Below are positions 1 to 7,737 of a DNA stretch of 64,000 nucleotides, piece after piece; position 1 is the stretch's first letter, and each line of letters starts with the position of its first letter. A program made the position numbers and the translations under genes. Source of the stretch: Leifsonia williamsii (GTDB lineage: Bacteria; Actinomycetota; Actinomycetes; Actinomycetales; Microbacteriaceae); NCBI RefSeq assembly GCF_030433685.1, contig NZ_JAROCF010000001.1:2976001-3040000 (forward strand). The letters run 5' to 3'. Below the pieces are notes generated by a model. The model saw nothing but the letters and a program-made list of their open reading frames with translations. It was not told the origin of the DNA and searched no databases.

Positions 1-831
1 GCCCGCCGCCCCGCCAGACGACGCCGCACCATACTCATGCGGATCGTCCGTCTCGGCACCATCCGACCCGGCAGCGTCCGCCCGCGCGTGAGGCGCCTTC
101 CCGAGCGGGCCGCGCGCCGGCACGCTCACGACACCGGGCTGCGCCTCGCGCAGGAGCGCCCCGCGGAGGCGCTCCCAGCCTCGTAGCGCCGTGACGTCGG
201 CGACGGTCTCGAGCAGGCGGCGTCCTTCGTCGCCGGGGATCGCGTCACACACTGCCCGGCTCAACGAGCGAAACGCACGGCGGTCCGCGGCCTCCGCATC
301 GTCGTCCAACGGGACGGGGCGCTCCAGCCAGGCGAGCACCGGGCAGCCGTCCGTGCGGAAGGCCACATACGCCGGCCGGGTCAGCGCGCCTCCCCAGCCG
401 GCGGCGTGGAGGTCCGACAGGGCCGTCGCGACGCCGAGAAGGATGGTGACCGCTTCCCCGGCCCGCAGCGGCGGCCCCGCACCGAGCCGTTCCTCCAGGG
501 TGCCGCCGCCCGGCCGCTCCAGCAGCAGGGCGTGCACGGGTCCGACTCGGCTCCTTCGCTCCGGCAGCCGGCGCAGCACCCGGGTGATGTGCTCCGAATC
601 GGACGCCCGCCGCGCGTCGGCGTCGTGAGCGAGCGACTCCGTATGCACCCAGAGGATGGCGCCGGCGGTCAGATCGTCACCGATCACCTCGAGCGCGTGC
701 CCGCCCACCTGGGCCTCCGCGCCCGCAGAGGCCCAGGCGCGCGTCGCTTCGCCATGCGTCGCTCCCCCGCGCGTCCAGCTCTCGGCACGCCACCCGTTCG
801 CGGCGGCGATCGCGGCTGCCGGGCGTCGCAA
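1..831 (-). CDS. Kinase-fold protein lacking catalytic motifs (pseudokinase-like), 3' end outside window
   Basis: The frame is open to the window edge, so at least 277 residues are present and the C-terminus is missing. TTG at 831 is the preferred start because AGGAGG lies 7 nt upstream; an in-frame ATG at 897 has a purine-rich tract only 1 nt away. Residues 100-116 (ALLLERPGGGTLEERL) look like a protein-kinase hinge, and residues 137-158 (TALSDLHAAG followed by WGGALTRPAYVAF) align by eye with the helix E/catalytic-loop region of bacterial Ser/Thr kinases. The HRDxKxxN residues are absent, and the DFG position reads AWLE. The tail from about 231 is Ser/Gly/Asp-rich and may be a linker to something beyond the edge. 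A non-catalytic binding or scaffold role is inferred only; no relative was recognised by name. Confidence 0.6.
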   Translation of the reverse strand, partial: MRRPAAAIAAANGWRAESWTRGGATHGEATRAWASAGAEAQVGGHALEVIGDDLTAGAILWVHTESLAHDADARRASDSEHITRVLRRLPERRSRVGPVHALLLERPGGGTLEERLGAGPPLRAGEAVTILLGVATALSDLHAAGWGGALTRPAYVAFRTDGCPVLAWLERPVPLDDDAEAADRRAFRSLSRAVCDAIPGDEGRRLLETVADVTALRGWERLRGALLREAQPGVVSVPARGPLGKAPHARADAAGSDGAETDDPHEYGAASSGGAAG

Positions 832-838
832 CGCATCA

Positions 839-844
839 CCTCCT
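839..844 (-). promoter_or_regulatory. Shine-Dalgarno site deciding the TTG start at 831
   Basis: AGGAGG on the minus strand sits 7 nt before a TTG codon. It is the only strong ribosome-binding site near the 5' end of this gene, and it favours TTG 831 over ATG 897. Confidence 0.55.
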
Positions 845-1014
845 GCCCGTGTGCGGAAGGCGGAGGGCGGCTGGCCGGTAGTGCGATCGACGTTCATGCC
901 TCCACTTCAGCGCGTCGGCTCGGAGGCGGAGAGGCAATCGCAGGATCAGTGGAGAAGCGCCCGCCACCACCCACCCTGTGGACACCGAAAAGCGATTAAT
1001 AGACTCAGTCCAGA

Positions 1015-1020
1015 TATGCT
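1015..1020 (+). promoter_or_regulatory. -10 box (TATGCT), leaderless lipB promoter
   Basis: TATGCT ends 6 nt before the lipB ATG, which places the predicted transcription start at or next to the start codon. There is no Shine-Dalgarno sequence and no convincing -35 box. Confidence 0.5.
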
Positions 1021-1026
1021 GGTCGC

Positions 1027-1716
1027 ATGCTCACCGTCGACACCTCCGGCCTCCGCGCACCGGTCCCCTATCCCGACGCCTTGGCCCGCCAGCGCTCCCT
1101 CCACGCCGACGTCGTCGCCGGGCGCTCGGCCGGCTCCCTCCTGCTGCTCGAACACGAGGCCGTCTACACCGCCGGCCGCCGGACCGAGCCCGACGAGCGT
1201 CCGACCGACGGCACCGCCGTGATCGATGTCGATCGCGGCGGCAAGCTCACGTGGCACGGCCCCGGCCAGCTCGTGGGCTATCCGATCGTGCGGCTCTCCG
1301 ACCCGGTCGACGTCGTCGCGTACGTGCGCCGCCTCGAGGCCATGCTGATCGAGGTGCTCGCCCGGTTCGGCGTCGCCGGCGTGCAGGTGCATGGCCGTTC
1401 GGGAGTGTGGCTGCCGGCAGGTGGCGCGCGGAGCCAGGACGAGAAGATCGCCGCGATCGGCATCCGCGTCGCCGAGGGCGTCACCATGCACGGCTTCGCC
1501 CTGAACTGCTCGAACAGCACCGACGCGTACGAGCGGATCGTCGCGTGCGGCATCCGTGACGCGGGCGTGACCACGATCTCGCGTGAGACCGGCGCCACCG
1601 TCACCCCTCAGGACGTGGCCCCCTTCATCCCGGAGGCGCTGGAGGCCGCGCTCAGCACCGAGATCCTCAGCACCACCACCTCCACGCCCGCCACCACGAC
1701 AGGAGCCGCCGCATGA
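1027..1716 (+). CDS. lipB: Lipoyl(octanoyl) transferase LipB
   Basis: LipB transfers octanoyl from octanoyl-acyl carrier protein to the lipoyl domains of 2-oxoacid dehydrogenases and GcvH, the first step of de novo lipoate synthesis in the cytoplasm. The 229-residue protein has the family substrate motif around residues 70-82 ([13 protein letters not shown]). It also has the catalytic Lys140 (EKIAAIG) and Cys174 (VACGI) of the Lys/Cys dyad. The last 25 or so residues are a Thr/Ala-rich tail beyond the usual domain. The stop overlaps the lipA start as ATGA, so the two are translationally coupled and supply consecutive steps. No ribosome-binding site precedes the ATG; the adjacent -10 box suggests a leaderless transcript. 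Confidence 0.95.
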   Translation: MLTVDTSGLRAPVPYPDALARQRSLHADVVAGRSAGSLLLLEHEAVYTAGRRTEPDERPTDGTAVIDVDRGGKLTWHGPGQLVGYPIVRLSDPVDVVAYVRRLEAMLIEVLARFGVAGVQVHGRSGVWLPAGGARSQDEKIAAIGIRVAEGVTMHGFALNCSNSTDAYERIVACGIRDAGVTTISRETGATVTPQDVAPFIPEALEAALSTEILSTTTSTPATTTGAAA

Positions 1717-2702
1717 CCGCCGCACCCGAGGGCCGCCGCATGCTGCGGCTGGAGGTCCGCAACGCCGAGACCCCGATCGAGCGCAAGCCGGCGTGGATCA
1801 AGACGCGCGCCCGCATGGGCCCCGAGTACCGCCAGCTGCACCAGCTCGTCACGGGCGAGGAGCTGCACACGGTCTGCCAGGAGGCCGGCTGCCCGAACAT
1901 CTACGAGTGCTGGGAGGACCGGGAGGCGACCTTCCTCATCGGCGGCTCGCAGTGCACGCGCCGATGCGACTTCTGCCAGATCGACACCGGCAAGCCGGCC
2001 GAGTTCGACCGCGACGAGCCGCGGCGCGTGGCCGAGTCGGTCGCGCGGATGGGGCTGCGCTACTCCACGGTGACCGGCGTGGCCCGCGACGACCTGCCCG
2101 ACGAGGGCGCGTGGCTGTACGCGGAGACGATCCGCGCCATCCACGCCGCCAGTCCGGGCACCGGGGTCGAGATCCTCGTGCCCGACTTCTCCGGGAACCC
2201 CGACCACCTCGGCCAGGTGTTCGAGGCGCGGCCGGAGGTCTTCGCGCACAACGTGGAGACGGTGCCGCGGATCTTCCGCCGCATCCGGCCCGCCTTCCGC
2301 TACGAGCGCTCGCTCGACGTGCTGACGCAGGGAGGGGCGGCCGGTCTCATCACCAAGTCGAACCTGATCCTCGGGATGGGCGAGGAGCGGCAGGAGATCA
2401 CCCAGGCGCTCCACGACCTCCACGAGGCGGGGACGGACATCCTCACCATCACCCAGTACCTGCGGCCGAGCCCGCGGCACCTGCCGGTCGCCCGCTGGGT
2501 GCATCCGGACGAGTTCGTCGAGCTGAAGGAGGAGGCGGAGGCGGTCGGCTTCCTCGGCGTGCTGGCGGGCCCGCTCGTGCGGTCGTCGTACCGGGCCGGG
2601 CGGCTGTACGCCCGCTCGATGGCGGCGAAGGGACGGCCGCTGCCGGAGTCGCTCGCGCACCTCGGCGAGGAGCGGGAGGCGTTCGCGCAGGCCGTCTCCT
2701 GA
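1713..2702 (+). CDS. lipA: Lipoyl synthase LipA
   Basis: LipA is a radical-SAM enzyme that inserts two sulfurs into protein-bound octanoyl groups, using an auxiliary 4Fe-4S cluster as the sulfur source. Both cluster-binding sets are visible in the 329 residues: auxiliary Cys55, Cys60 and Cys66 (CQEAGC then ECWED), and radical-SAM Cys81, Cys85 and Cys88 (CTRRCDFC). The conserved Ser motif (VRSSYRAG) lies near the C-terminus. Length is normal for the family. The start overlaps the lipB stop by 4 nt. The gene is followed after 85 nt by a DUF4191 gene that has its own -10 box. Confidence 0.97.
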   Translation: MTAAPEGRRMLRLEVRNAETPIERKPAWIKTRARMGPEYRQLHQLVTGEELHTVCQEAGCPNIYECWEDREATFLIGGSQCTRRCDFCQIDTGKPAEFDRDEPRRVAESVARMGLRYSTVTGVARDDLPDEGAWLYAETIRAIHAASPGTGVEILVPDFSGNPDHLGQVFEARPEVFAHNVETVPRIFRRIRPAFRYERSLDVLTQGGAAGLITKSNLILGMGEERQEITQALHDLHEAGTDILTITQYLRPSPRHLPVARWVHPDEFVELKEEAEAVGFLGVLAGPLVRSSYRAGRLYARSMAAKGRPLPESLAHLGEEREAFAQAVS

Positions 2703-2774
2703 GCCGCGCCACCCCTCCCGCCGGAACCCCTTCTTCCTGCGGCGAACGGCGCATCCCGGACGCGGCCGACCCGG

Positions 2775-2780
2775 TATCCT
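2775..2780 (+). promoter_or_regulatory. -10 box (TATCCT), leaderless DUF4191 promoter
   Basis: TATCCT ends 7 nt before the ATG at 2788. A short AGGAA lies in the gap, but the geometry matches the other leaderless promoters in this window. Confidence 0.45.
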
Positions 2781-2787
2781 AGGAACC

Positions 2788-3486
2788 ATGGCACGCAAGG
2801 ACAAGTCCACCAAGGAGCCCGGTCGGCTGAAGCAGATGTGGCAGGTCTTCCAGATGACCCGCCGCTACGACAACCGGGCGGTGCTGTACATCGTCCTCGG
2901 CATCGCGCTGCCCATCGTCGCGGGCGTCCTGCTGGCCGTGTTCCTCTCCGGCGGCAACGTCTTCACGATGGTGCTGTGGATCGTCGCGGGTGTGCTCGCC
3001 GGCGTGCTGATCGGCCTCATCATCCTCGGCCGTCGTGCCGAGCGGGCTGCCTACTCGCAGATCGAGGGCCAGCCGGGTGCCGTCGGCGCCGTCCTGCGCT
3101 CCTCGCTGAAGCGCAGCTGGCGCGGCTCGGAGATGCCGGTCGCCGTCAACGGCAAGACGCAGGACGCGGTCTACCGTGCCACCGGCCGCGGCGGCGTCGT
3201 GCTGATCAGCGAGGGCCCGCAGACCCGCACCCGCCGCATGGTCGAGGAGGAGCGCCGCAAGGTGACCCGCGTGCTGCCGAACGTGCCCGTGACGACCATC
3301 AGCGTGGGGCCGGACGCCGACTCCGTGCCGCTGCACAAGATCCCGCGCACGCTGGCCAAGATCAAGCCGACGCTGACCAAGGCGGAGGTGCTGGCCATCA
3401 GCAACCGCCTCCAGTCGCTCGAGAACGCCATGCCCATCCCGAAGGGCATCGACCCGATGAAGGTGCGGGCGCAGCGGGCCCGCTAG
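2788..3486 (+). CDS. DUF4191 family membrane protein
   Basis: This 232-residue protein starts with a basic cytosolic segment and has two adjacent hydrophobic helices (about 33-55 and 60-80) joined by a very short turn. A roughly 150-residue cytosolic Arg/Lys-rich domain follows (including RGGVVLISEGPQTRTRRM). It matches my recollection of the actinobacterial DUF4191 family, which often lies next to lipA; the function is unknown. The hairpin anchor with a basic soluble domain would suit nucleic-acid or protein binding at the membrane, but this is inference. The gene has its own -10 box and ends at a large palindrome shared with the convergent RDD gene. Confidence 0.8.
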   Translation: MARKDKSTKEPGRLKQMWQVFQMTRRYDNRAVLYIVLGIALPIVAGVLLAVFLSGGNVFTMVLWIVAGVLAGVLIGLIILGRRAERAAYSQIEGQPGAVGAVLRSSLKRSWRGSEMPVAVNGKTQDAVYRATGRGGVVLISEGPQTRTRRMVEEERRKVTRVLPNVPVTTISVGPDADSVPLHKIPRTLAKIKPTLTKAEVLAISNRLQSLENAMPIPKGIDPMKVRAQRAR

Positions 3487-3494
3487 GCAACAGC

Positions 3495-3551
3495 CGAGTA
3501 CGCAGAAAGTCCGCGGGTTCACGTCGAGTCCGCGGACTTTCTGCGTACTCG
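3495..3551. terminator. Perfect 22-bp inverted repeat between convergent genes
   Basis: The arms at 3495-3516 and 3530-3551 are perfect reverse complements of 22 bp around a 13-nt loop. The element lies 8 nt after the DUF4191 stop and 20 nt before the RDD stop. Its symmetry and position fit a bidirectional terminator. It has no U-tract and the stem is longer than most intrinsic terminators, so it may also be a dispersed palindromic element. Confidence 0.65.
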
Positions 3552-3571
3552 CGTGTTTGCGACGGGGAGGG

Positions 3572-3994
3572 TCAGGCGCGGAGGAGGACCGTGCCGGCGA
3601 TCTTGTCGTGGAAGCCGCGCTGGTCGGAGTCCCAGACGAGCGCCGGGATCACGACGCACAGCAGCGCGGTGCGCACGATCGGACGCCAGACGCCGACCCA
3701 GCCGCCGCGGATCGGCACCACGCGCATCCCGAACAGGCGGTGGCCGATGCTGCCGCCGATCGTCGGGATGAACACGATCTGCATCACGGCGAAGATCAGG
3801 ATGTTCGCCAGCGGGTCATAGCGGAAGAACGCGGCCGAGATCACCGACGCCAGCGCCCAGTCGACGACGATCGCGCCGATGCGGCGACCGGCGCGGCCCA
3901 CAGACCGCGGACCGGCCTCCGGCAGCCCGAGGCGCTCGCCAGGATAGCGGCTGGGGGCGATGTCGCCGGAGCGGGAGGAGGGGTTCTGGGGCAC
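3572..3994 (-). CDS. RDD family membrane protein
   Basis: The 140-residue protein has a polar N-terminus and then the RDD-domain signature: GRRIGAIVVDW at the start of the first membrane helix, GHRLFGMRV between helices, and RGFHDKIAGTVL after the last helix. RDD proteins are small integral membrane proteins of mostly unknown function, some implicated in ion transport or envelope physiology. The start is GTG at 3994, preceded after 6 nt by a TAGGCT -10 box, so a leaderless mRNA is likely. It is divergent from glnA and shares the 136-bp region that carries the GlnR box. Confidence 0.85.
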   Translation of the reverse strand: MPQNPSSRSGDIAPSRYPGERLGLPEAGPRSVGRAGRRIGAIVVDWALASVISAAFFRYDPLANILIFAVMQIVFIPTIGGSIGHRLFGMRVVPIRGGWVGVWRPIVRTALLCVVIPALVWDSDQRGFHDKIAGTVLLRA

Positions 3995-4000
3995 CCGTCG

Positions 4001-4006
4001 AGCCTA
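4001..4006 (-). promoter_or_regulatory. -10 box (TAGGCT), leaderless RDD gene promoter
   Basis: On the minus strand TAGGCT ends 6 nt before the GTG start at 3994. It lies 17 bp from the edge of the glnA GlnR box, so GlnR bound there could also affect this promoter. Confidence 0.45.
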
Positions 4007-4022
4007 CCCGGCCCGGGTACGC

Positions 4023-4060
4023 GTAACATCCTGGAAACATTTGCGTCACGGGAGGGAAAC
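4023..4060 (+). promoter_or_regulatory. GlnR box upstream of glnA
   Basis: Four half-sites occur at exact 11-bp spacing: GTAAC-N6-GAAAC-N6-GTCAC-N6-GAAAC. This matches the actinobacterial GlnR consensus (gTnAC-n6-GaAAc, twice) at every defined base. It ends 70 bp upstream of the glnA ATG and overlaps the expected -35 region of the TAGCGT promoter. Nitrogen control of glnA by GlnR is predicted; no glnR gene lies in the window. Confidence 0.8.
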
Positions 4061-4070
4061 GGCCTCCCCC

Positions 4071-4076
4071 TAGCGT
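4071..4076 (+). promoter_or_regulatory. Candidate -10 box (TAGCGT) of glnA
   Basis: TAGCGT fits the TANNNT pattern and lies 10 bp after the GlnR box. Transcription would start near 4083 and give a leader of about 48 nt that begins with the palindrome at 4084-4099. Confidence 0.4.
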
Positions 4077-4083
4077 GGATCGT

Positions 4084-4099
4084 GGCTGCACGTGCAGCC
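4084..4099 (+). repeat. 16-bp perfect palindrome in glnA leader
   Basis: GGCTGCACGTGCAGCC is fully self-complementary. In RNA it could form a 6-bp stem with an ACGT loop at the very 5' end of the predicted mRNA; in DNA it could be an operator. Confidence 0.5.
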
Positions 4100-4130
4100 G
4101 CTCACCCGCAAGCCATTGGGAGTCCTCCGC

Positions 4131-5555
4131 ATGTTCCGTGATTCTTCCGAGGTGCTCAAGTTCATCAAGGACACCGACGTGAAGTTCCTTGATATCCGCT
4201 TCACCGATCTGCCCGGTGTGCAGCAGCACTTCAACATCCCCGCCTCGACCGTCGACGAGGAGTTCTTCTCCGTCGGCCAGCTGTTCGACGGCTCCTCGAT
4301 CCGCGGCTTCGCGTCGATCCACGAGTCGGACATGCAGCTCATCCCGGACGTCTCGACCGCCTACATCGACCCGTTCCGAGTCGAGCGGACCCTGATCATG
4401 GTCTTCGACATCTACAACCCGCGCAACGGCGAGATCTACGCGAAGGACCCGCGCCAGGTGGCCAAGAAGGCCGAGAAGTACCTGGCCTCGACCGGCATCG
4501 CCGACACGGCCTTCTTCGCCCCGGAGGCGGAGTTCTACATCTTCGACGACGTGCGCTACGAGGTGAACCAGCACTCCTCCTTCTACGCGGTGGACTCCGA
4601 GGAGGGCGCGTGGAACTCCGGCCGCACGGAGGACGGCGGCAACCTCGGCAACAAGACCCCGTACAAGGGCGGCTACTTCCCGGTGAGCCCGGTCGACAAG
4701 CAGGCCGACCTGCGCGACGACATCTCACTGAAGCTCATCGACGCCGGCCTCATCCTCGAGCGCGCGCACCACGAGGTGGGCACCGGCGGCCAGGCCGAGA
4801 TCAACTACCGCTTCGACACCATGGTCCACGCGGCGGACGACATCCTGAAGTTCAAGTACATCGTCAAGAACACGGCCGAGCAGTGGGGAAAGACCGCCAC
4901 CTTCATGCCGAAGCCGCTCTTCGGCGACAACGGCTCGGGCATGCACACCCACCAGTCGCTGTGGAACGACGGCAAGCCGCTGTTCTACGACGAGGCGGGC
5001 TACGGCGGCCTCTCCGACATCGCGCGCTGGTACATCGGCGGCCTGCTCAAGCACGCCCCGGCCGTCCTGGCGTTCACGAACCCGACGGTGAACTCGTTCC
5101 ACCGCCTGGTCCCCGGCTTCGAGGCCCCGGTCAACCTGGTCTACTCGGCCGGCAACCGCTCGGCGTCGATCCGCATCCCGATCACGGGCACCAACCCGAA
5201 GGCGAAGCGCATCGAGTTCCGCGCGCCCGACGCCTCCGGCAACCCGTACCTCGCCTTCGCCGCCCAGCTCATGGCCGGCCTCGACGGCATCAAGAACCGC
5301 ATCGAGCCGCACGAGCCGGTCGACAAGGACCTCTACGAGCTGCCGCCCGAGGAGGCCAAGAACATCCCCCAGGTTCCGGCGTCGCTCGGCGAGGCCCTCG
5401 ACGCGCTCGAGGCCGACCACGACTTCCTCACCGCGGGCGGCGTGTTCACCCCCGAGCTCATCGAGACGTGGATCGAGTACAAGCGCGAGAAGGAGATCAA
5501 GCCCCTCGCGCAGCGCCCGCACCCGTTCGAGTACGAGCTGTACTACGGGGTCTGA
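4131..5555 (+). CDS. glnA: Glutamine synthetase type I, adenylylation-regulated (GlnA1)
   Basis: This enzyme makes glutamine from glutamate, ammonia and ATP, the main ammonium-assimilation step. The 474-residue protein is full length for GSI-beta and starts with [17 protein letters not shown] lies 8 nt before that ATG, which is preferred over an upstream in-frame start at 4092. It carries the metal/glutamate-binding regions EAEFYIF and NRSAS and the adenylylation tyrosine at about residue 402 ([11 protein letters not shown]). The target of glnE at 7791-10835 is therefore present. Regulation is predicted by GlnR at transcription and by GlnE on the protein. A strong hairpin terminator follows. 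Confidence 0.97.
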   Translation: MFRDSSEVLKFIKDTDVKFLDIRFTDLPGVQQHFNIPASTVDEEFFSVGQLFDGSSIRGFASIHESDMQLIPDVSTAYIDPFRVERTLIMVFDIYNPRNGEIYAKDPRQVAKKAEKYLASTGIADTAFFAPEAEFYIFDDVRYEVNQHSSFYAVDSEEGAWNSGRTEDGGNLGNKTPYKGGYFPVSPVDKQADLRDDISLKLIDAGLILERAHHEVGTGGQAEINYRFDTMVHAADDILKFKYIVKNTAEQWGKTATFMPKPLFGDNGSGMHTHQSLWNDGKPLFYDEAGYGGLSDIARWYIGGLLKHAPAVLAFTNPTVNSFHRLVPGFEAPVNLVYSAGNRSASIRIPITGTNPKAKRIEFRAPDASGNPYLAFAAQLMAGLDGIKNRIEPHEPVDKDLYELPPEEAKNIPQVPASLGEALDALEADHDFLTAGGVFTPELIETWIEYKREKEIKPLAQRPHPFEYELYYGV

Positions 5556-5579
5556 GCCGCAGGGTTCGACACAGCAGGA

Positions 5580-5609
5580 GGGCCGCATCCCGGATTCGGG
5601 GTGCGGCCC
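5580..5609 (+). terminator. Intrinsic terminator of glnA
   Basis: A 12-bp stem (GGGCCGCATCCC pairing with GGGGTGCGGCCC, one G-U pair) with a 6-nt loop begins 25 nt after the glnA stop. Only a short TT follows, as is common in high-GC genomes. Confidence 0.8.
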
Positions 5610-5661
5610 TTCCGCGTTCACGGCCGCGTGACCCGCGTGATGCGGTGCGTGCGGTGGAAGA

Positions 5662-6000
5662 GTGAGCGCATGGCCCTCTCTCCGCAGACGCTCGACGACC
5701 GACCGCCGCGCCGTCGCGGCCAGGGCCGCCGCGCAGGCATCCGGGGTGGCGCACATGGGAGCGCATGCCCTCGGAGCGGCCGCGTATGCGGCGAAAGCGG
5801 CGGCACTCGCCACGCCCGACGATCCCGGGGCGTTCGACGCCGAGCTGGAGTGGCAGCTCGCCCGGCTCGATCCCTCCGCCCGCGAGGCGCTGCGCCGTCT
5901 GCCGCAGCTGGGTGAAGACGGGTCCGGCCCGCTCGGGACGGGCCTGCTCACCACAGGGACGCTCGGGGAGGCCATCCGCACCCTTCAGGCGCGCCTCTGA
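5662..6000 (+). CDS. Short protein resembling the C-terminal half of Imm-5-like putative immunity proteins
   Basis: The 112-residue frame contains VAHMGAHALGAAAYAAKAA followed by a short acidic stretch and EWQLARL. I recognise this as the C-terminal helical part of actinobacterial 'putative immunity protein' (Imm-5-like) families, which are normally about 150-200 residues. The N-terminal half is missing: an in-frame stop lies at 5638-5640, only 21 nt before the GTG start, and I found no obvious upstream continuation in another frame. The ribosome-binding site is poor (GGAAG, 1 nt from the start). It may be a truncated remnant or a short family member. No toxin gene is adjacent. Confidence 0.4.
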   Translation: MSAWPSLRRRSTTDRRAVAARAAAQASGVAHMGAHALGAAAYAAKAAALATPDDPGAFDAELEWQLARLDPSAREALRRLPQLGEDGSGPLGTGLLTTGTLGEAIRTLQARL

Positions 6001-6093
6001 GCAGAGGCGGGAGAGGGCGGGAGCGGAGAAGGGCCTCGCCGCCGGCGGAGGGGTCGGGCCGCCGGCGGCGCGCCGGTCTCGGGGCGTTCCCGC

Positions 6094-7620
6094 CTAGTCC
6101 GCCGGGATCAGGGTGAAGTCGGCCGCCGGGTCGGCGATCCCCTCGGCGAAGGCGGCCAGGCTGTCGGAGCGGGAGTCGATGCGCCAGTCGTTGGTCGAGC
6201 GCTCGCCTCCGACGTAGCTCGTGATCGCGAGGCTGAACCAGGAGAAGCCGATGATGTCGGCGTTCTTCGAGTCGTGGAACTGCTCGAAGAACGTCTTCAC
6301 CCAGCCCGGTTTGTGGCCGTCGGTCTCCGAGGCTCCCACCTCCGCCAAGAAGATCGGTTTGCTGGTCAGCGTGCGCAGCTGGTCGAGGCTGCGGTCGAAG
6401 GTGTAGCCGGCGGTGAAGTCGTTGCCGGCGCGCCAGGGCGGGCGCAGGTACCCCGACAGGCCGACCCAGTCCACGTAGTCGTCGCCCGGATAGTAGCCGG
6501 CCAGGAACTCCTGCGTGGTGTGCGAGGACGGCTGCATGTTGTTGATGATGTTCGGCGCCCAGACCCAGATGACGAGCGCGTTCGCGCCTTCGGCCTGGAA
6601 GATGTCGTGGACGTGCCGCCACATCTTCACGTAGTCGCCCACGTTGTTGCCGTTGATCGCCTTGCCGCTGCCGTTCAGCTCCGACCACGGGTACCAGGTG
6701 CCGTTCATCTCATGGTCGAGGCGGATGGCGAGCGGGAGGCCCGTGGCGACGATGTCCTTCGCGTACTGGTGCAGATAGGCGTCGAAGCCGCCACCGATGA
6801 TGGTCGGGAGGGAGTACTCCGGCGCGCTGTTGGAGTTGTTGCCGGCGGCGATCGGGCGCGACTCCCAGGTCATGAGCGGGAGGCGGCCCTGCTGCCAGGC
6901 GCGCTGCACGGCGCTCACCCGGAAGTCCTCGTCCCAGCCGCTGAAGTAGCCGACGACGTTGGGCTCGACGCCGATCTTCTTCGCCGTCGCGTCGAGGGTC
7001 GCCCAGTTGAAGGGCGCCTGCTCGGTGTACATCCCGAAGTAGCGGTGCTCGGGGTGGAGGAGGGAGTCGCGGCTCGGCGCGGTGATGACCGCCGCGGGGT
7101 CCTCGTCGGGCTTCTCGGTCCCTCCGGGGGTGGAGTCGCCGCCGGGCGACCCGGCGGCAGGGACCTTGGGCGGCTTGGTGGCGTTCGTCGTCTTCGAGCC
7201 GGAACCCTTCCCGCCGCTCGAACCCTTGTCGCCGCTGCCGGTGCCGGTGTCGGACTCCGCCTCCAAGGCGCCCAGCTGGTCCTGGGTCCGGGCGAGCTGC
7301 TGCTGCAGGGAAGCGACCTGCTTCGCGTGCGCGGCGGCGGAGGCGGCGGCTGCGGCCGCGGCGTTCTTCAGCTTGCCGTTCTGCGACGCGACCTGACCCT
7401 TCGCGGTCTTCAACTGCTGCTGCAGCAGGGCGTTCTGAGCGGTCAGCGGGTTGGCCGCAGCCACCACTGTGTCCGCGGCCTCCCGGACGGGACTGTCGGG
7501 AGACGACCAGACGAACCACGACACCGCGCCGAGCGTGACGACGAGTGCGGAGGCGGCGATGGCCGTGAGGCGCGCATTGGTGCGGTTGCGGGCCCAGAAG
7601 CGGAGTGATCGGTTCGACAT
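6094..7620 (-). CDS. Membrane-anchored GH26 (beta-mannanase-like) glycoside hydrolase with coiled coil
   Basis: Domain order in the 508 residues: one N-terminal membrane helix (about 19-38) after a basic segment, an Ala/Gln-rich coiled coil (about 56-122), a Gly/Ser/Lys/Pro linker (about 123-190), and a GH26-type catalytic domain (about 193-490). The likely acid/base Glu304 lies in RLDHEMNGTWYPW and the nucleophile Glu427 in KPIFLAEVGASE. The ATG at 7620 is chosen because AGGAGG lies 6 nt upstream; an earlier in-frame start at 7674 has none. It should face outward, attached to the membrane, and cleave a mannan, glucan or exopolysaccharide; the substrate is unknown. It sits between glnA and glnE, apparently an accessory insertion, with a GlnR-like box upstream. 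Confidence 0.8.
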   Translation of the reverse strand: MSNRSLRFWARNRTNARLTAIAASALVVTLGAVSWFVWSSPDSPVREAADTVVAAANPLTAQNALLQQQLKTAKGQVASQNGKLKNAAAAAAASAAAHAKQVASLQQQLARTQDQLGALEAESDTGTGSGDKGSSGGKGSGSKTTNATKPPKVPAAGSPGGDSTPGGTEKPDEDPAAVITAPSRDSLLHPEHRYFGMYTEQAPFNWATLDATAKKIGVEPNVVGYFSGWDEDFRVSAVQRAWQQGRLPLMTWESRPIAAGNNSNSAPEYSLPTIIGGGFDAYLHQYAKDIVATGLPLAIRLDHEMNGTWYPWSELNGSGKAINGNNVGDYVKMWRHVHDIFQAEGANALVIWVWAPNIINNMQPSSHTTQEFLAGYYPGDDYVDWVGLSGYLRPPWRAGNDFTAGYTFDRSLDQLRTLTSKPIFLAEVGASETDGHKPGWVKTFFEQFHDSKNADIIGFSWFSLAITSYVGGERSTNDWRIDSRSDSLAAFAEGIADPAADFTLIPAD

Positions 7621-7626
7621 GGGTGC

Positions 7627-7632
7627 CCTCCT
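7627..7632 (-). promoter_or_regulatory. Shine-Dalgarno site fixing the GH26 start
   Basis: AGGAGG lies 6 nt before the ATG at 7620 and supports the shorter protein with its membrane helix starting near residue 19. Confidence 0.7.
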
Positions 7633-7737
7633 GTCGGGGAGTCCGGTCGGGAGAAGGTCGCGCATCCACGTCATCGGGGATCGAGTGGCCCCAGTCTGGG
7701 GGTCACGCTCCGAGGCGGCAAGGCGAGGAGAAGCGAT

